Below, piece after piece: positions 18,095 to 26,442 of a stretch of 64,000 nucleotides of DNA. This DNA comes from G963662905 sp965230045. Its GTDB lineage: Bacteria > Bacteroidota > Bacteroidia > Bacteroidales > WRLA01. Positions within the stretch are counted from its first letter, which is position 1, and each line of letters starts with the position of its first letter. Below the pieces are notes generated by a model that saw only the letters and a program-made list of their open reading frames with translations, ran no database searches and was not told the origin of the DNA. Location: NCBI GenBank assembly GCA_965230045.1, contig OZ245940.1, forward strand, positions 4,774,001-4,838,000, read 5' to 3'. Both the position numbers and the translations under genes were made by a program.

Positions 18095-18397
18095 TCTGTG
18101 TTTAGAGGTCAGTAGATAAGTACATAGAATGATTTATACTCGTGAATAAATAGATTTCTCCTCTACCGAAGCTTCGGTATCGTCGAAATGACTGTTTATT
18201 AACTATTTAGGCAAAGGCGGCTTAAGGTCACTGAGCGGAGTCGAAGTGCGCCGCCTTTGCCACTTGAAAACAACAAAAGGTCATTTCGATGCCGAATTTT
18301 CGGCAGAGAAATCTATGTTGCGCAATAGCAAATCATTATCGTTTTTATGATTTACCAAAACTAATATGCACTTACATACTGACCTCTGTCTGTGTTT
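18095..18397. mobile_element. MITE-like palindromic element 1 with flanking direct repeats
   Basis: The core 18104-18388 has inverted ends (AGAGGTCAGTAGATAAGTAC left; the right end reversed reads AGAGGTCAGTATGTAAGTGC, 17 of 20 identical). A 9-bp direct repeat TCTGTGTTT sits at 18095-18103 and 18389-18397, as expected for a target duplication. Inside are nested inverted repeats: TAGATTTCTC (18151) with GAGAAATCTA (18306), GTCGAAATGA (18182) with TCATTTCGAT (18281), and a central hairpin GGCAAAGGCGGC / GCCGCCTTTGCC (18210-18221, 18250-18261). No ORF inside resembles a transposase, so it would be non-autonomous. Confidence 0.7.
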
Positions 18398-18424
18398 TCG
18401 CAAAAAGCAAAAGCTGCTTTTTAT

Positions 18425-18625
18425 AACCTGCCTTATTCACAAAATATTCTATTACGCGCCCAAACCGCTGCAATAGAAAGAAATGCTATCTTTTTGGTGC
18501 TCAAAATAGCTATGGCTATTCTCGTGCGCCAAAAATATGCGCTTCCTTTCTCTTATTGCGTTTTGTACGTGGTCACTGAGCTTGCCGAATGTGCTCATGA
18601 CGAAATTTCATGAATAAAGCAGGTT
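18425..18625. repeat. Imperfect palindromic element with AACCTGC ends
   Basis: The ends AACCTGCCTTATTCAC (18425) and TGAATAAAGCAGGTT (18611) are inverted copies. Interior segments also pair, including GCAATAGAAAG with CTTTCTCTTATTGC and a central AATAGC tatg GCTATT hairpin near 18515. The end motif TGAATAAAGC(A/C)GG recurs at 26373 and 50892, and inverted at 25815, so this is a dispersed family. It fills the space between element 1 and the promoter of the FG-GAP gene. Confidence 0.6.
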
Positions 18626-18685
18626 AACAAGATGGCGTTTTGCTTGTTAAAATATTCTAAACGCGGAGGCAGGGCCATTGATCGG

Positions 18686-18717
18686 CTTGCCGACATATTA
18701 AAGTATTTATATATTTG
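18686..18717 (+). promoter_or_regulatory. Bacteroidota-type promoter of the FG-GAP gene
   Basis: TTG at 18686-18688 is followed after 21 bases by TATATTTG at 18710-18717, matching TTG-N17-23-TAnnTTTG. The ATG at 18743 is 25 bases downstream. Confidence 0.5.
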
Positions 18718-18742
18718 TGGAATTAAATCAAAAGGGAAACAA

Positions 18743-20452
18743 ATGAGAAAACGCTTACTCTTCTTATCGGCACTGATCATGGCTGCCGGCCTGAGTTTTG
18801 GCCAGGCATTTGAACTCATCACCAGCAATGTTAAAGCTTTGGGCGAATCAAGCTCGGCCTGGGGCGATTATGATAATGACGGCGACCTCGACATCGCCAT
18901 AATGGGCACTGACAGCCAGCAAGCCTGGGCATTAATTTACCGAAACGATGAAGGCACATTCACCGATATCGAAGCAGGTCTGCCCGGAATAGAAAAAGGA
19001 GATATCAGTTGGGTCGATTATGACCTGGACGGTGACCTGGACCTAATGTTGCTTGGAAGGGGCGCAGAGGAAAACATCACCGATATGTTTATTAATCAGG
19101 ATGGCGTATTCACACCGGCAGGACTTGGCTTGCAAACGGTTATCGAAGGCTGTGCCGCCTGGTCGGATTTTGATTTGGATGGCGACCTGGATGTACTGGT
19201 TTCCGGCGACAAAAACAGCTACAACCCTTTCACCATGCTCTACCAAAACAATGATGGCGTTTTTGAAGAAACGGATTTTGGTTTGGAAATTGCCAAAAGC
19301 AGCATTGCCGCCTGGGGCGATTTTGATAATGATGGGGATGAAGATCTTTTTCTGGCCGGAAACGGAAACATTATGTTTGCCAAAATTTACCGCAACGATA
19401 TTGACGGATTCACCGATATGGAATTTGATATGAAAGCACAGTATGCCGGAGGTGCCGATTGGGGCGATTATGACCGTGATGGCGACCTGGACCTTCTGGT
19501 AAACGGCTTCAATGAGTTTCTGGAAGCAGAAACCATTCTATATGGAAATTCAGGCGGCAAACAAATGAAAGAAATCCCGGCCTACCTCGACAAATCAGCC
19601 GCAGGAAATGCCGAATGGGGCGATTATGACAATGATGGCGACCTTGATATGGTTTATACCGGCAAAGGCGCAGGCTGTGGGTTGATTTTCTCCAAAGTAG
19701 TGCGCAACGACGACGGGATTTATTTCAATGACGCATGGGCAGAATTGGAGCCTTTGCAGCGCTCGCACGCCAGCTGGGGCGACTACGACAATGACGGCGA
19801 TCTCGATTTATTGCTCAGCGGCTTCAATGCAACTGGATATGAACCTTTTACAGGAATTTACCAAAACCCTACAATCACGGCAAGGGCAATTTCTATTGCT
19901 CCCGAAGGGCTTTCATCCCATGTTGAAGAGGCTTATGTTCAACTCGAATGGCAATCGGGTGGAATGCTCCAAAACACCTGGAATTTACGCATTGGAACCA
20001 GCCCCGGCGCATCCGACATTGTAAACCCATTGTCGGATGAGCAAAGCGGTTTCAGGCGCATGCCCGTTAAAGGAAACGTGAGCGTGGATACCAGCTGGGT
20101 GCTGTTTGGCCTTGATCCCGGGACATACTACTGGAGCGTTCAGTCTGTAGATCATTGCTTTGCCGGCTCTGAATTTGCCGAAGAACAAAGCTTTGAGGTA
20201 ACTTTAACAGGCATTGAAAACACATTTAACGAAAACCTCCGTATTTATCCCAATCCCGTTCAGGATGTTATGCACATCACTTTTGACGGGGGATTTGAAA
20301 TCAGGATAATGGACATCAACGGCCGTTTGATTCGGCAAAGCAGTGCAATCAATGAAGCCCAAATTGAAACCGCATCATTAAAAGAAGGAGTGTATGTGCT
20401 TCAGATTTGGCAGGATGGGTCATTGATGAACAAAAAAATCGTAATCCAATAA
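18743..20452 (+). CDS. T9SS-exported FG-GAP/VCBS repeat protein
   Basis: This 569-residue protein has a signal peptide (MRKRLLFLSALIMAAGLSFG). Seven FG-GAP/VCBS blades follow, each with a calcium-binding D-x-D-x-DGD-x-D core, e.g. WGDYDNDGDLD, WVDYDLDGDLD, WSDFDLDGDLD, WGDFDNDGDED and WGDYDRDGDLD. They predict a calcium-bound beta-propeller. An FN3-like region comes next (VQLEWQSGG, DPGTYYWSVQ) and a T9SS type A sorting domain ends the protein (RIYPNPVQDVMHI, MDINGRLIRQ, EGVYVLQI, MNKKIVIQ). An upstream in-frame ATG at 18632 would place 37 residues before the signal peptide and lies upstream of the promoter, so 18743 is preferred. Likely a surface adhesin or binding protein. Confidence 0.88.
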   Translation: MRKRLLFLSALIMAAGLSFGQAFELITSNVKALGESSSAWGDYDNDGDLDIAIMGTDSQQAWALIYRNDEGTFTDIEAGLPGIEKGDISWVDYDLDGDLDLMLLGRGAEENITDMFINQDGVFTPAGLGLQTVIEGCAAWSDFDLDGDLDVLVSGDKNSYNPFTMLYQNNDGVFEETDFGLEIAKSSIAAWGDFDNDGDEDLFLAGNGNIMFAKIYRNDIDGFTDMEFDMKAQYAGGADWGDYDRDGDLDLLVNGFNEFLEAETILYGNSGGKQMKEIPAYLDKSAAGNAEWGDYDNDGDLDMVYTGKGAGCGLIFSKVVRNDDGIYFNDAWAELEPLQRSHASWGDYDNDGDLDLLLSGFNATGYEPFTGIYQNPTITARAISIAPEGLSSHVEEAYVQLEWQSGGMLQNTWNLRIGTSPGASDIVNPLSDEQSGFRRMPVKGNVSVDTSWVLFGLDPGTYYWSVQSVDHCFAGSEFAEEQSFEVTLTGIENTFNENLRIYPNPVQDVMHITFDGGFEIRIMDINGRLIRQSSAINEAQIETASLKEGVYVLQIWQDGSLMNKKIVIQ

Positions 20453-20493
20453 AAAAAGCTCCGGTTCAATGTTTTGACCGGAGCTTTTTTTTA
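20451..20493. terminator. Bidirectional terminator between convergent genes
   Basis: The stem AAAAAAAGCTCCGGT / ACCGGAGCTTTTTTTT with a short loop is flanked by A-runs and T-runs on both sides. It can terminate the plus-strand FG-GAP gene and the minus-strand VOC gene. Confidence 0.88.
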
Positions 20494-20886
20494 TTTGTCT
20501 TCAGCAAAAACCAGCACAAAGCCATCCGGGTCTTTAATGGCGAATTCCGTGGATCCATAAAAAGTCACATTCGGTTCTTTATAGATGCTTGCTCCGGCGG
20601 CACTTACCGTTTGATAAAAATCATCCACGCCTTTGATTTTAAAATAGAAGAGCAGTGAACCTCCGGCATTCATTTGTGCAAAATCAGGCAGTTCTTCTGC
20701 AATGCTTGCCCGGCTTTGCAGCATAAAGCTGATACCATCGCGCTGCAGCATTGCCCAAACCGGCAAGCCCTCCTCGGGGACGGCCATTATTTTGGTAAAG
20801 CCTAAAATTTCACAATAAAAATCCAGGCTTTTTTGCATATCCTCCACCATGAGGTTGGGGCTGAGGCTTTCCAGTTTTACGTTCAT
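20491..20886 (-). CDS. VOC (glyoxalase/bleomycin-resistance fold) protein
   Basis: The 131-residue protein has the two beta-alpha-beta-beta-beta modules of the vicinal oxygen chelate fold (MVEDMQKSLDFYCEILGFTK; later LLFYFKIKGVDDFYQTVSAA and EFAIKDPDGFVLVFAE). The final DPDG and E positions match metal-binding VOC members. Substrate cannot be inferred; glyoxalase-like or antibiotic-binding functions are both possible. The ATG at 20886 follows the stop of the amidohydrolase by one base; an alternative ATG at 20910 would overlap that gene by 23 bases. Confidence 0.8.
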   Translation of the reverse strand: MNVKLESLSPNLMVEDMQKSLDFYCEILGFTKIMAVPEEGLPVWAMLQRDGISFMLQSRASIAEELPDFAQMNAGGSLLFYFKIKGVDDFYQTVSAAGASIYKEPNVTFYGSTEFAIKDPDGFVLVFAEDK

Positions 20887-20887
20887 A

Positions 20888-22087
20888 TTATTTTTTTTGC
20901 ATGAGTTCATTAATTGCCAACCAGGCCATCACAGCAGAGCCGGTTTCAAGGCTATCCTCATCCGCGTTAAAAGTATCTGAATGCAAAGGAGAATTCATTC
21001 CCAGCTGATCGTTGCGCGTCCCCAGACGGTAAAAACATCCGGGCACTTGCTGGGAATAATACGCAAAATCTTCTGCTGTCATGCGGAATTCAAGTTCCTC
21101 AACCTGCCCCTCTCCAAGAAAGTCGGCAGCAGCTTTGAAAGCCCGCTCCGTTAAAGCCTCATCATTAACCACAAAAGGGTAACCCTGATCGATAAACACA
21201 TCGGCTTCTGCGCCCATGGCCTGTGCAATTCCTTTTGCAATTTGTGTGATCTGCTTTTTTATTTCCGCGCGCCAGTCTTCATTAAAAGTACGGATAATCC
21301 CAACCATTTTGGCTTCGGAAGGAATAATATTGGTGCGGCCTTTGGCTTCCAGTTTGCCAATAGTCAATACGGTAGGCATGCCCGGGAAAGCTTTCCGGCT
21401 CACAATTTGCTGCAAACCGATCACAATTTGTGCCGCAATTACGATTGGATCAATCACCTGATCGGGCAGTGCGCCGTGGCCGCCTTTTCCCTTTACGGTG
21501 ATATAAAACTCATCGGTCGAAGCCATATATTTTCCGGCCTTCATGCCCACTTTTCCTGCAGGCATTTCCGGGTAAACATGTTGCCCGAAAATCGCAGCCG
21601 GTTTGGGGTTTTCCAAAACGCCGTCTTTAATCATCAGGCTGGCTCCTCCGGGATACTCTTCCTCACTGGGCTGGAAAATCAGGCGGACACTTCCCTCCCA
21701 TTCTTTTTCAAGCTTCTTGAGGATGCGGGCCGCGCCCAGCAAACCGGCCATATGCACATCATGACCACAGGCATGCATCACGCCTTCATTTAGAGATTTA
21801 TAGGAAAGATTATTGGCTTCAAGAATTGGGAGCGCATCCATATCGGCACGCAGGGCAATCAGTTTTTTCTCAGGATTTTGCCCTTTTATTTCGCCCACAA
21901 TCCCGTAACCACCTACATTGGTTTTATGTGGGATATCCAGTTTTGCAAGCTCTGACGAGATGAATGCAGCCGTTTCTTTTTCCTGCTTGCTCAATTCAGG
22001 ATGTTGGTGAAGGTGACGCCTGATTGCGATCAGCTCCGGTTTATATTCTGCAGCAAGTTCTTTGATTTTAAGCTTGATATCTTTCAT
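20888..22087 (-). CDS. M20 family amidohydrolase (hippurate/IAA-amino acid hydrolase type)
   Basis: This 399-residue cytoplasmic zinc or manganese hydrolase belongs to peptidase family M20D. Motifs seen: RRHLHQHPELS near residue 23, ALRADMDALPI, the metal site MHACGHDVHMAGLLGAA, FQPSEEEYPGGASLMIKDGV and FRMTAEDFAYYSQQVPGCFY, with a closing HSDTFNADE. The family removes acyl or aromatic groups from amino acids (hippurate hydrolase, IAA-amino acid hydrolase, N-acetyl-diaminopimelate deacetylase); the exact substrate is not deducible. It is coupled to the following VOC gene with a 1-base gap. Confidence 0.9.
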   Translation of the reverse strand: MKDIKLKIKELAAEYKPELIAIRRHLHQHPELSKQEKETAAFISSELAKLDIPHKTNVGGYGIVGEIKGQNPEKKLIALRADMDALPILEANNLSYKSLNEGVMHACGHDVHMAGLLGAARILKKLEKEWEGSVRLIFQPSEEEYPGGASLMIKDGVLENPKPAAIFGQHVYPEMPAGKVGMKAGKYMASTDEFYITVKGKGGHGALPDQVIDPIVIAAQIVIGLQQIVSRKAFPGMPTVLTIGKLEAKGRTNIIPSEAKMVGIIRTFNEDWRAEIKKQITQIAKGIAQAMGAEADVFIDQGYPFVVNDEALTERAFKAAADFLGEGQVEELEFRMTAEDFAYYSQQVPGCFYRLGTRNDQLGMNSPLHSDTFNADEDSLETGSAVMAWLAINELMQKK

Positions 22088-22147
22088 ATTTCAATTCTAT
22101 TGCATCGTGTAAAACAGGAAAAAGCAGATACATCTTCCCAAAAAAGC

Positions 22148-23410
22148 TTATTCAGTTTCCTCTCCGGCATACAATAATTCCTTCCAGCCAAAAACGAGCA
22201 GGCATAAAAAGAAAGCAAAGAACACAACACCGTCCTGACGTTTCAGCATCGATTCGGTCATAAAATTCATGCTGATAAGCAGCAGGAAAGTCAGCAAAAT
22301 CAGATAGCGCGACTGGAAAGCAAAAAACAAGGGTATCAAAAGGACAGCGAGCAACATTAAAAGTCCAAAAACCCCTACAGCAAGGCTTGTTTCCAGAAAT
22401 GAATTATGCGCATTTAACTTGTGCCGGGAAAGATTCAGGTAATTATTAGCGTGATACTGTTCCTCCAGGACATGATAGACATCACCGGTTCCAAAGCCAA
22501 TTACCGGGGATTCTGACAGCTTTTGCAAAGCACTGGTCCATATCAACATACGGGCATTCCCTTTTCCTTCCGAAATACTTTCCGATGGCTTGTTTTTGAT
22601 TTCCGTTACCAATACCTTCATGCGGGCATTGGATTGGTCAAAGGTATAAAACAGTAAGGCTATAACGGATAAGGAAACAAAAGCAAAACTCAGGCTAAAG
22701 GTCAATTTCTTTAACACCCACCAAATCCAAAAAGAAGTCAGGACAAAAACACCAACAAGGGCAATAATACCGGTTTTACTGCTGAGAAGGATCGTAAACA
22801 CCATCAAAAAAAGCACAACAGCAGCCAGTCCCAGTTTCATGAGCCAGCCTGTTTTTTGAGGCAAACGAAAGAAAAAATAAAGCACCAGGGCGATGGAAAA
22901 ACACTCAAAAAGAGCAAAATAACTGCTATGCAGGCCATAAGTAATCCCCGAATAATAAAATAATGCCGAATCACCGGTTTCCAGATAAGACGAAAACGAC
23001 CTTCCCAGGTTTATTAAAGAAATTAAAACCGTTGCACTGATAAATGCAATAAAAACATGGTGTATCCGGCTTTTGCTCAGATATTCCTTATCAAGCGAAG
23101 ATATGAGCAGAGGGAAAACCAATAATGGCAATTTTACCCTAAGATTGGACAATCCGTCCGTAAAATCCTCGGTATAAATCATCCCAAGCAGAAAAACAAG
23201 ATAAAACAAACTGATGGCAAGCAGTGCCATGCGCCATTTTTCCTTTTTGACGCGCAGTATTTTTCGACGAAAATCGGCTTCAATGAGCCAAAGGACAAAG
23301 AGCGCAACAATAACATATGACGCCCCGAGCCTGAACAGCGGAATAAAAAATGCCAGCAACACAAAAAGGATATGATAAATCCGGGATATGTATGAGAATG
23401 ATAATAGCAT
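22148..23410 (-). CDS. O-antigen ligase / polymerase-like membrane protein
   Basis: The 420-residue protein is strongly hydrophobic with about 11-12 predicted membrane helices. A periplasmic segment near residues 265-340 includes IGFGTGDVYHVL and then HKLNAHNSFLETSLAVGVFG, the conserved HNSFLE motif of the Wzy/WaaL O-antigen ligase family. A role in polymerising or attaching surface polysaccharide is likely, consistent with the adjacent UDP-GlcNAc 2-epimerase. Which of ligase or polymerase it is cannot be told from sequence. Confidence 0.82.
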   Translation of the reverse strand: MLLSFSYISRIYHILFVLLAFFIPLFRLGASYVIVALFVLWLIEADFRRKILRVKKEKWRMALLAISLFYLVFLLGMIYTEDFTDGLSNLRVKLPLLVFPLLISSLDKEYLSKSRIHHVFIAFISATVLISLINLGRSFSSYLETGDSALFYYSGITYGLHSSYFALFECFSIALVLYFFFRLPQKTGWLMKLGLAAVVLFLMVFTILLSSKTGIIALVGVFVLTSFWIWWVLKKLTFSLSFAFVSLSVIALLFYTFDQSNARMKVLVTEIKNKPSESISEGKGNARMLIWTSALQKLSESPVIGFGTGDVYHVLEEQYHANNYLNLSRHKLNAHNSFLETSLAVGVFGLLMLLAVLLIPLFFAFQSRYLILLTFLLLISMNFMTESMLKRQDGVVFFAFFLCLLVFGWKELLYAGEETE

Positions 23411-23486
23411 TTTTTAAAGGCGTATAAAATTATTATGCAAAAATAACATCAAAACATTAATCCGGCCTGAATTACACATAAAATTC

Positions 23487-24560
23487 CTAATGCGCGAAGG
23501 CCGATAACATTTTATTAAGAATTTGATTGGCTGAATTTCCATCGCCGTATATACCCTTGATGAATTCAGGTTTTTTGTTTTTAAAGCCGCAAAAAGCCTC
23601 TTTGATTTTCTGATGGCTATGACCACAAACTACGTTCATTCCTTGCTGTAGTGTTTCAGTCCATTCCGTTTCGTTGCGCAGCGTGATACAGGGCTTTTCA
23701 AAAAAATAGGCTTCTTTTTGCAGCCCGCCGCTATCGGTCAAAACGGTTTCAGCATTTTGAAGCAAATAAAGCATTTCAAGATAGCTGACCGGCTCTATGG
23801 CACAGATATTCTTTGAAAGGGAAATCCCAGCTTTTTTCAATTGCCCTTTTGTTCTGGGGTGCATGGGCCAGACCAGTTTTTGATCGCTTGCAATATCTTC
23901 GAGTGCAGCGAGCAATTCGTTCAGCACGGAAAAATCGTCCGTATTCCCGGCACGGTGCAAGGTGACCAACGAAAAACTTTCAGGCAGGCTTTGATCCGGT
24001 TTTTGTGCTTTATCGGAAAAATGCAATGCGGCATCATACATGATATCGCCGCTCCTGAAAATTTGGGCGGAAGCAATACTTTCATTTTTAAGCTGATTCA
24101 CCGCATTATCGGTAGGGCAAAAAAGCCAGGTACTGATCCGGTCAGTAAGCACGCGGTTAATTTCTTCCGGCATGTTCATATCAAAACTGCGCAGGCCGGC
24201 TTCGACATGTGCCACCGGAATATGCATTTTGGCAGCAGCCAATGCCGCAGCGAGTGTGGAATTCGTATCCCCATAAACCATTACGGCATCGGGCGCCTGT
24301 TTTTGCAGATGATGTTCTATTGCTTCCATCATCCGTCCGCACATGGCAGCATGCGACAAACTATGAATCCCCAAGTTGACATCCGGCTGAGGAAGGCCCA
24401 TTTCCCTGAAAAACACATCAGACATTGAATCATCAAAATGCTGTCCGGTATGGATCATATAATTCCTGATCTGATGCTGCTCAGCAAAGGCAAGGTTCAT
24501 TGCGGCAGCTTTTATAAACTGCGGGCGCGCACCAACAACAGAAACAATTTTATAAGACAT
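23487..24560 (-). CDS. wecB: UDP-N-acetylglucosamine 2-epimerase (non-hydrolysing)
   Basis: The 357-residue cytoplasmic enzyme has the GT-B-like epimerase fold: start VSVVGARPQFIKAAAM, then HTGQHFDDSMSDVFF, MVYGDTNSTLAAALAA, HVEAGLRSFDMNMPEEINR, LTDSGGLQKEAYFF and RNETEWTETL. These match WecB/MnaA, which converts UDP-GlcNAc to UDP-ManNAc for surface polysaccharides. Length is slightly shorter than E. coli WecB (about 376). It precedes the O-antigen ligase-like gene by 76 bases on the same strand. Confidence 0.92.
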   Translation of the reverse strand: MSYKIVSVVGARPQFIKAAAMNLAFAEQHQIRNYMIHTGQHFDDSMSDVFFREMGLPQPDVNLGIHSLSHAAMCGRMMEAIEHHLQKQAPDAVMVYGDTNSTLAAALAAAKMHIPVAHVEAGLRSFDMNMPEEINRVLTDRISTWLFCPTDNAVNQLKNESIASAQIFRSGDIMYDAALHFSDKAQKPDQSLPESFSLVTLHRAGNTDDFSVLNELLAALEDIASDQKLVWPMHPRTKGQLKKAGISLSKNICAIEPVSYLEMLYLLQNAETVLTDSGGLQKEAYFFEKPCITLRNETEWTETLQQGMNVVCGHSHQKIKEAFCGFKNKKPEFIKGIYGDGNSANQILNKMLSAFAH

Positions 24561-24613
24561 ACAGGCAATCTAATGGGACATCATTTAACAAATTGAATAA
24601 TCTGAGTTCTTGC

Positions 24614-25678
24614 TTACATCAACTCATCATCGACCATAAAGAAACTGAGCGGCCTCAGGATTTTATCAAAAACAAAAAACTGAATCAGCACAAAATCCTG
24701 GTCATCATTAATCAAAGCGTACATCCTGTCGCGGTCCCAAACGTAGTAATTTTGTTCAACATCCCAGGTTTCGTAAGCTGATATTTTATGATATGTGGTA
24801 ATCTCTACGGTATCGCCCGCATTGTCGATCAAACGTATTGTATGAAAGGGCTTGGAATTGATTATTGAATCCTTTTTCACCGAATCAACCAAATCATTGA
24901 GCAGGCTTTCGTATTTAATACTGGCAAACTCATTCATCATATTATAAAGCTTGAGCGTATCATAGAGCGGTAGTGGCAGGCCGGTTTTTTGCGGAATGAT
25001 GTTTAAGCTGTTCCCGATATTTTTTACGATAAAGGATTCTGCCGGATCATCATGAAAATCAATTTGCACCTCTGCAATTTCCGGTATCCTGTGCGTAAAA
25101 ATTGTGTGATCGCGCCAATCACGTTCGTTGAGGGTATAACGAGAGGACACAAAGCCCCTAAAGCCCGGAAGGTTCACCACAAAAGGCATATCACTGCCCT
25201 CTTTGATCATATAAGTCCCCAGGTTATTTTGGGTAGCATCGCCCACATAATATACTTTTGTAAGTTTTTCGTGAGGAAACAGCTTTATCCGATCAAAAAG
25301 GTTAATCCGATAAACCTGTTGATAAATTTCAACCTTGATTGCAGAGGAAGCCAGACGTGCAATAACAACATCATAGGAAGATTTTGAAACAGGATGCACA
25401 ACATCAATATTATATAAAGTCTTCAGGAGCATTTGCATCGCAGGGGGATTGGCCGGATAACGATCGTTTATCAACCATTCGGATTGATTGAGGCGGCTTA
25501 AATCAAGCGTCTTGTTTTTTTTGTCGGCCATAAAAATCCGTGTGATATTACTGGTATCCTGTACCGCAAAATCCCGATCTTCACTGCTGATTGTATTAAG
25601 CTGATTATTAAAGAGGAAATATGATGCGATCAATGCCAAAACAACAAGGATCAGAATAAATAATGTGTTCTTCTTCAT
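24614..25678 (-). CDS. DUF4340 domain protein, membrane-anchored
   Basis: The 354-residue protein begins with one membrane segment (MKKNTLFILILVVLALIASYFLF) and continues as a soluble periplasmic-side region of the DUF4340 type (IFMADKKNKTLDLSR, WLINDRYPANPPAMQMLL, FVVNLPGFRGFVSSRY, DWRDHTIF). In several bacteria DUF4340 genes neighbour gliding-type ABC transporter genes (gldG-like), but none is present here; function is unknown. An in-frame ATG at 25747 would add 23 residues before the membrane segment, so 25678 is chosen. It lies 53 bases upstream of wecB on the same strand. Confidence 0.78.
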   Translation of the reverse strand: MKKNTLFILILVVLALIASYFLFNNQLNTISSEDRDFAVQDTSNITRIFMADKKNKTLDLSRLNQSEWLINDRYPANPPAMQMLLKTLYNIDVVHPVSKSSYDVVIARLASSAIKVEIYQQVYRINLFDRIKLFPHEKLTKVYYVGDATQNNLGTYMIKEGSDMPFVVNLPGFRGFVSSRYTLNERDWRDHTIFTHRIPEIAEVQIDFHDDPAESFIVKNIGNSLNIIPQKTGLPLPLYDTLKLYNMMNEFASIKYESLLNDLVDSVKKDSIINSKPFHTIRLIDNAGDTVEITTYHKISAYETWDVEQNYYVWDRDRMYALINDDQDFVLIQFFVFDKILRPLSFFMVDDELM

Positions 25679-25814
25679 ATTAAAATGATGCTGATTACTA
25701 ATGATAAATGATTTTGTTTGTTCCTTTCGCAATTGAAGGAAACCCATAATCTATAATAACGGGCAAAAATACAGAAAATACTGTGGATGAAAAGTATTGT
25801 AGAAATAAAACTCT

Positions 25815-26389
25815 AACCTGCTCTATTCATAAAATGCAAACAAAATATTATAATCAGCCAAAAATTAGGTTTTTACGGTTCTACGCGGAATTTCGTGGGA
25901 AGAAATTTGAATGGTATTTCAAACAGATTCCTCCAAAGCTTTCCTCAGGCTTCGGAAAACTTTGTCGGAATGACGCGTTCTCTAAAATCATTGGGCAAAT
26001 GCGGCTTGGTCACTGAGCGGAGTCGAAGTGCGCCGCATTTGCCTTAAACGCCTACTAAACAGCGTCATTCCGACCGGAACAAAGCCAAACACAGTGATTA
26101 AGGCTTTGTGGAGGGAGGAATCTGTTGGAATTCATTCTATTTTAGAAAGTATCTTGTTACCAAATATCTGCTTAGTATTAAGTTTCAAACATTATCAATA
26201 CCCACGATATTTCTAGTAGAACCGTTTTTACTAATTTTATATCCTAAAATTGAATTTGTTTGCATTTTACTAGTGCATTAACTTCAGGCCATCTGCTTCG
26301 TTGCTAAAGCTTTGAAACAGGCGACTATATCTTCAGCTTTAGACGCCTCACATCTGACCTGAATTTAAAGCATGAATAAAGCAGGCTAA
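25815..26389. repeat. Composite nested palindromic element
   Basis: The outermost ends AACCTGCTCTATTCAT (25815) and ATGAATAAAGCAGGCTAA (26372) match the family at 18425-18625. Within them, about 55 bases at 25830-25884 are imperfectly inverted at 26216-26269 (TAAAATGCAAACAAA with TTTGTTTGCATTTTA; ACGGTTCTAC with GTAGAACCGT). Deeper still are CAGATTCCTCC (25924) with GGAGGAATCTG (26114), GTCGGAATGACG (25964) with CGTCATTCCGA (26063) and a central hairpin GGCAAATGCGGC / GCCGCATTTGCC (25994-26005, 26032-26043). No convincing flanking duplication was seen. Several short ORFs across it have no family resemblance. Confidence 0.65.
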
Positions 26390-26442
26390 AGGATTTGCTC
26401 AACAAAAGATAGTTTTTATCGTTAAGCTTTTAAAACAATATT

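Noticed and set aside
18632..18742. Upstream start of the FG-GAP protein
   Set aside because: It lies before the matched promoter, and the signal peptide begins at 18743.
25783..26216. Two short plus-strand ORFs
   Set aside because: They run through nested inverted repeats of the composite element and encode no recognisable domain.
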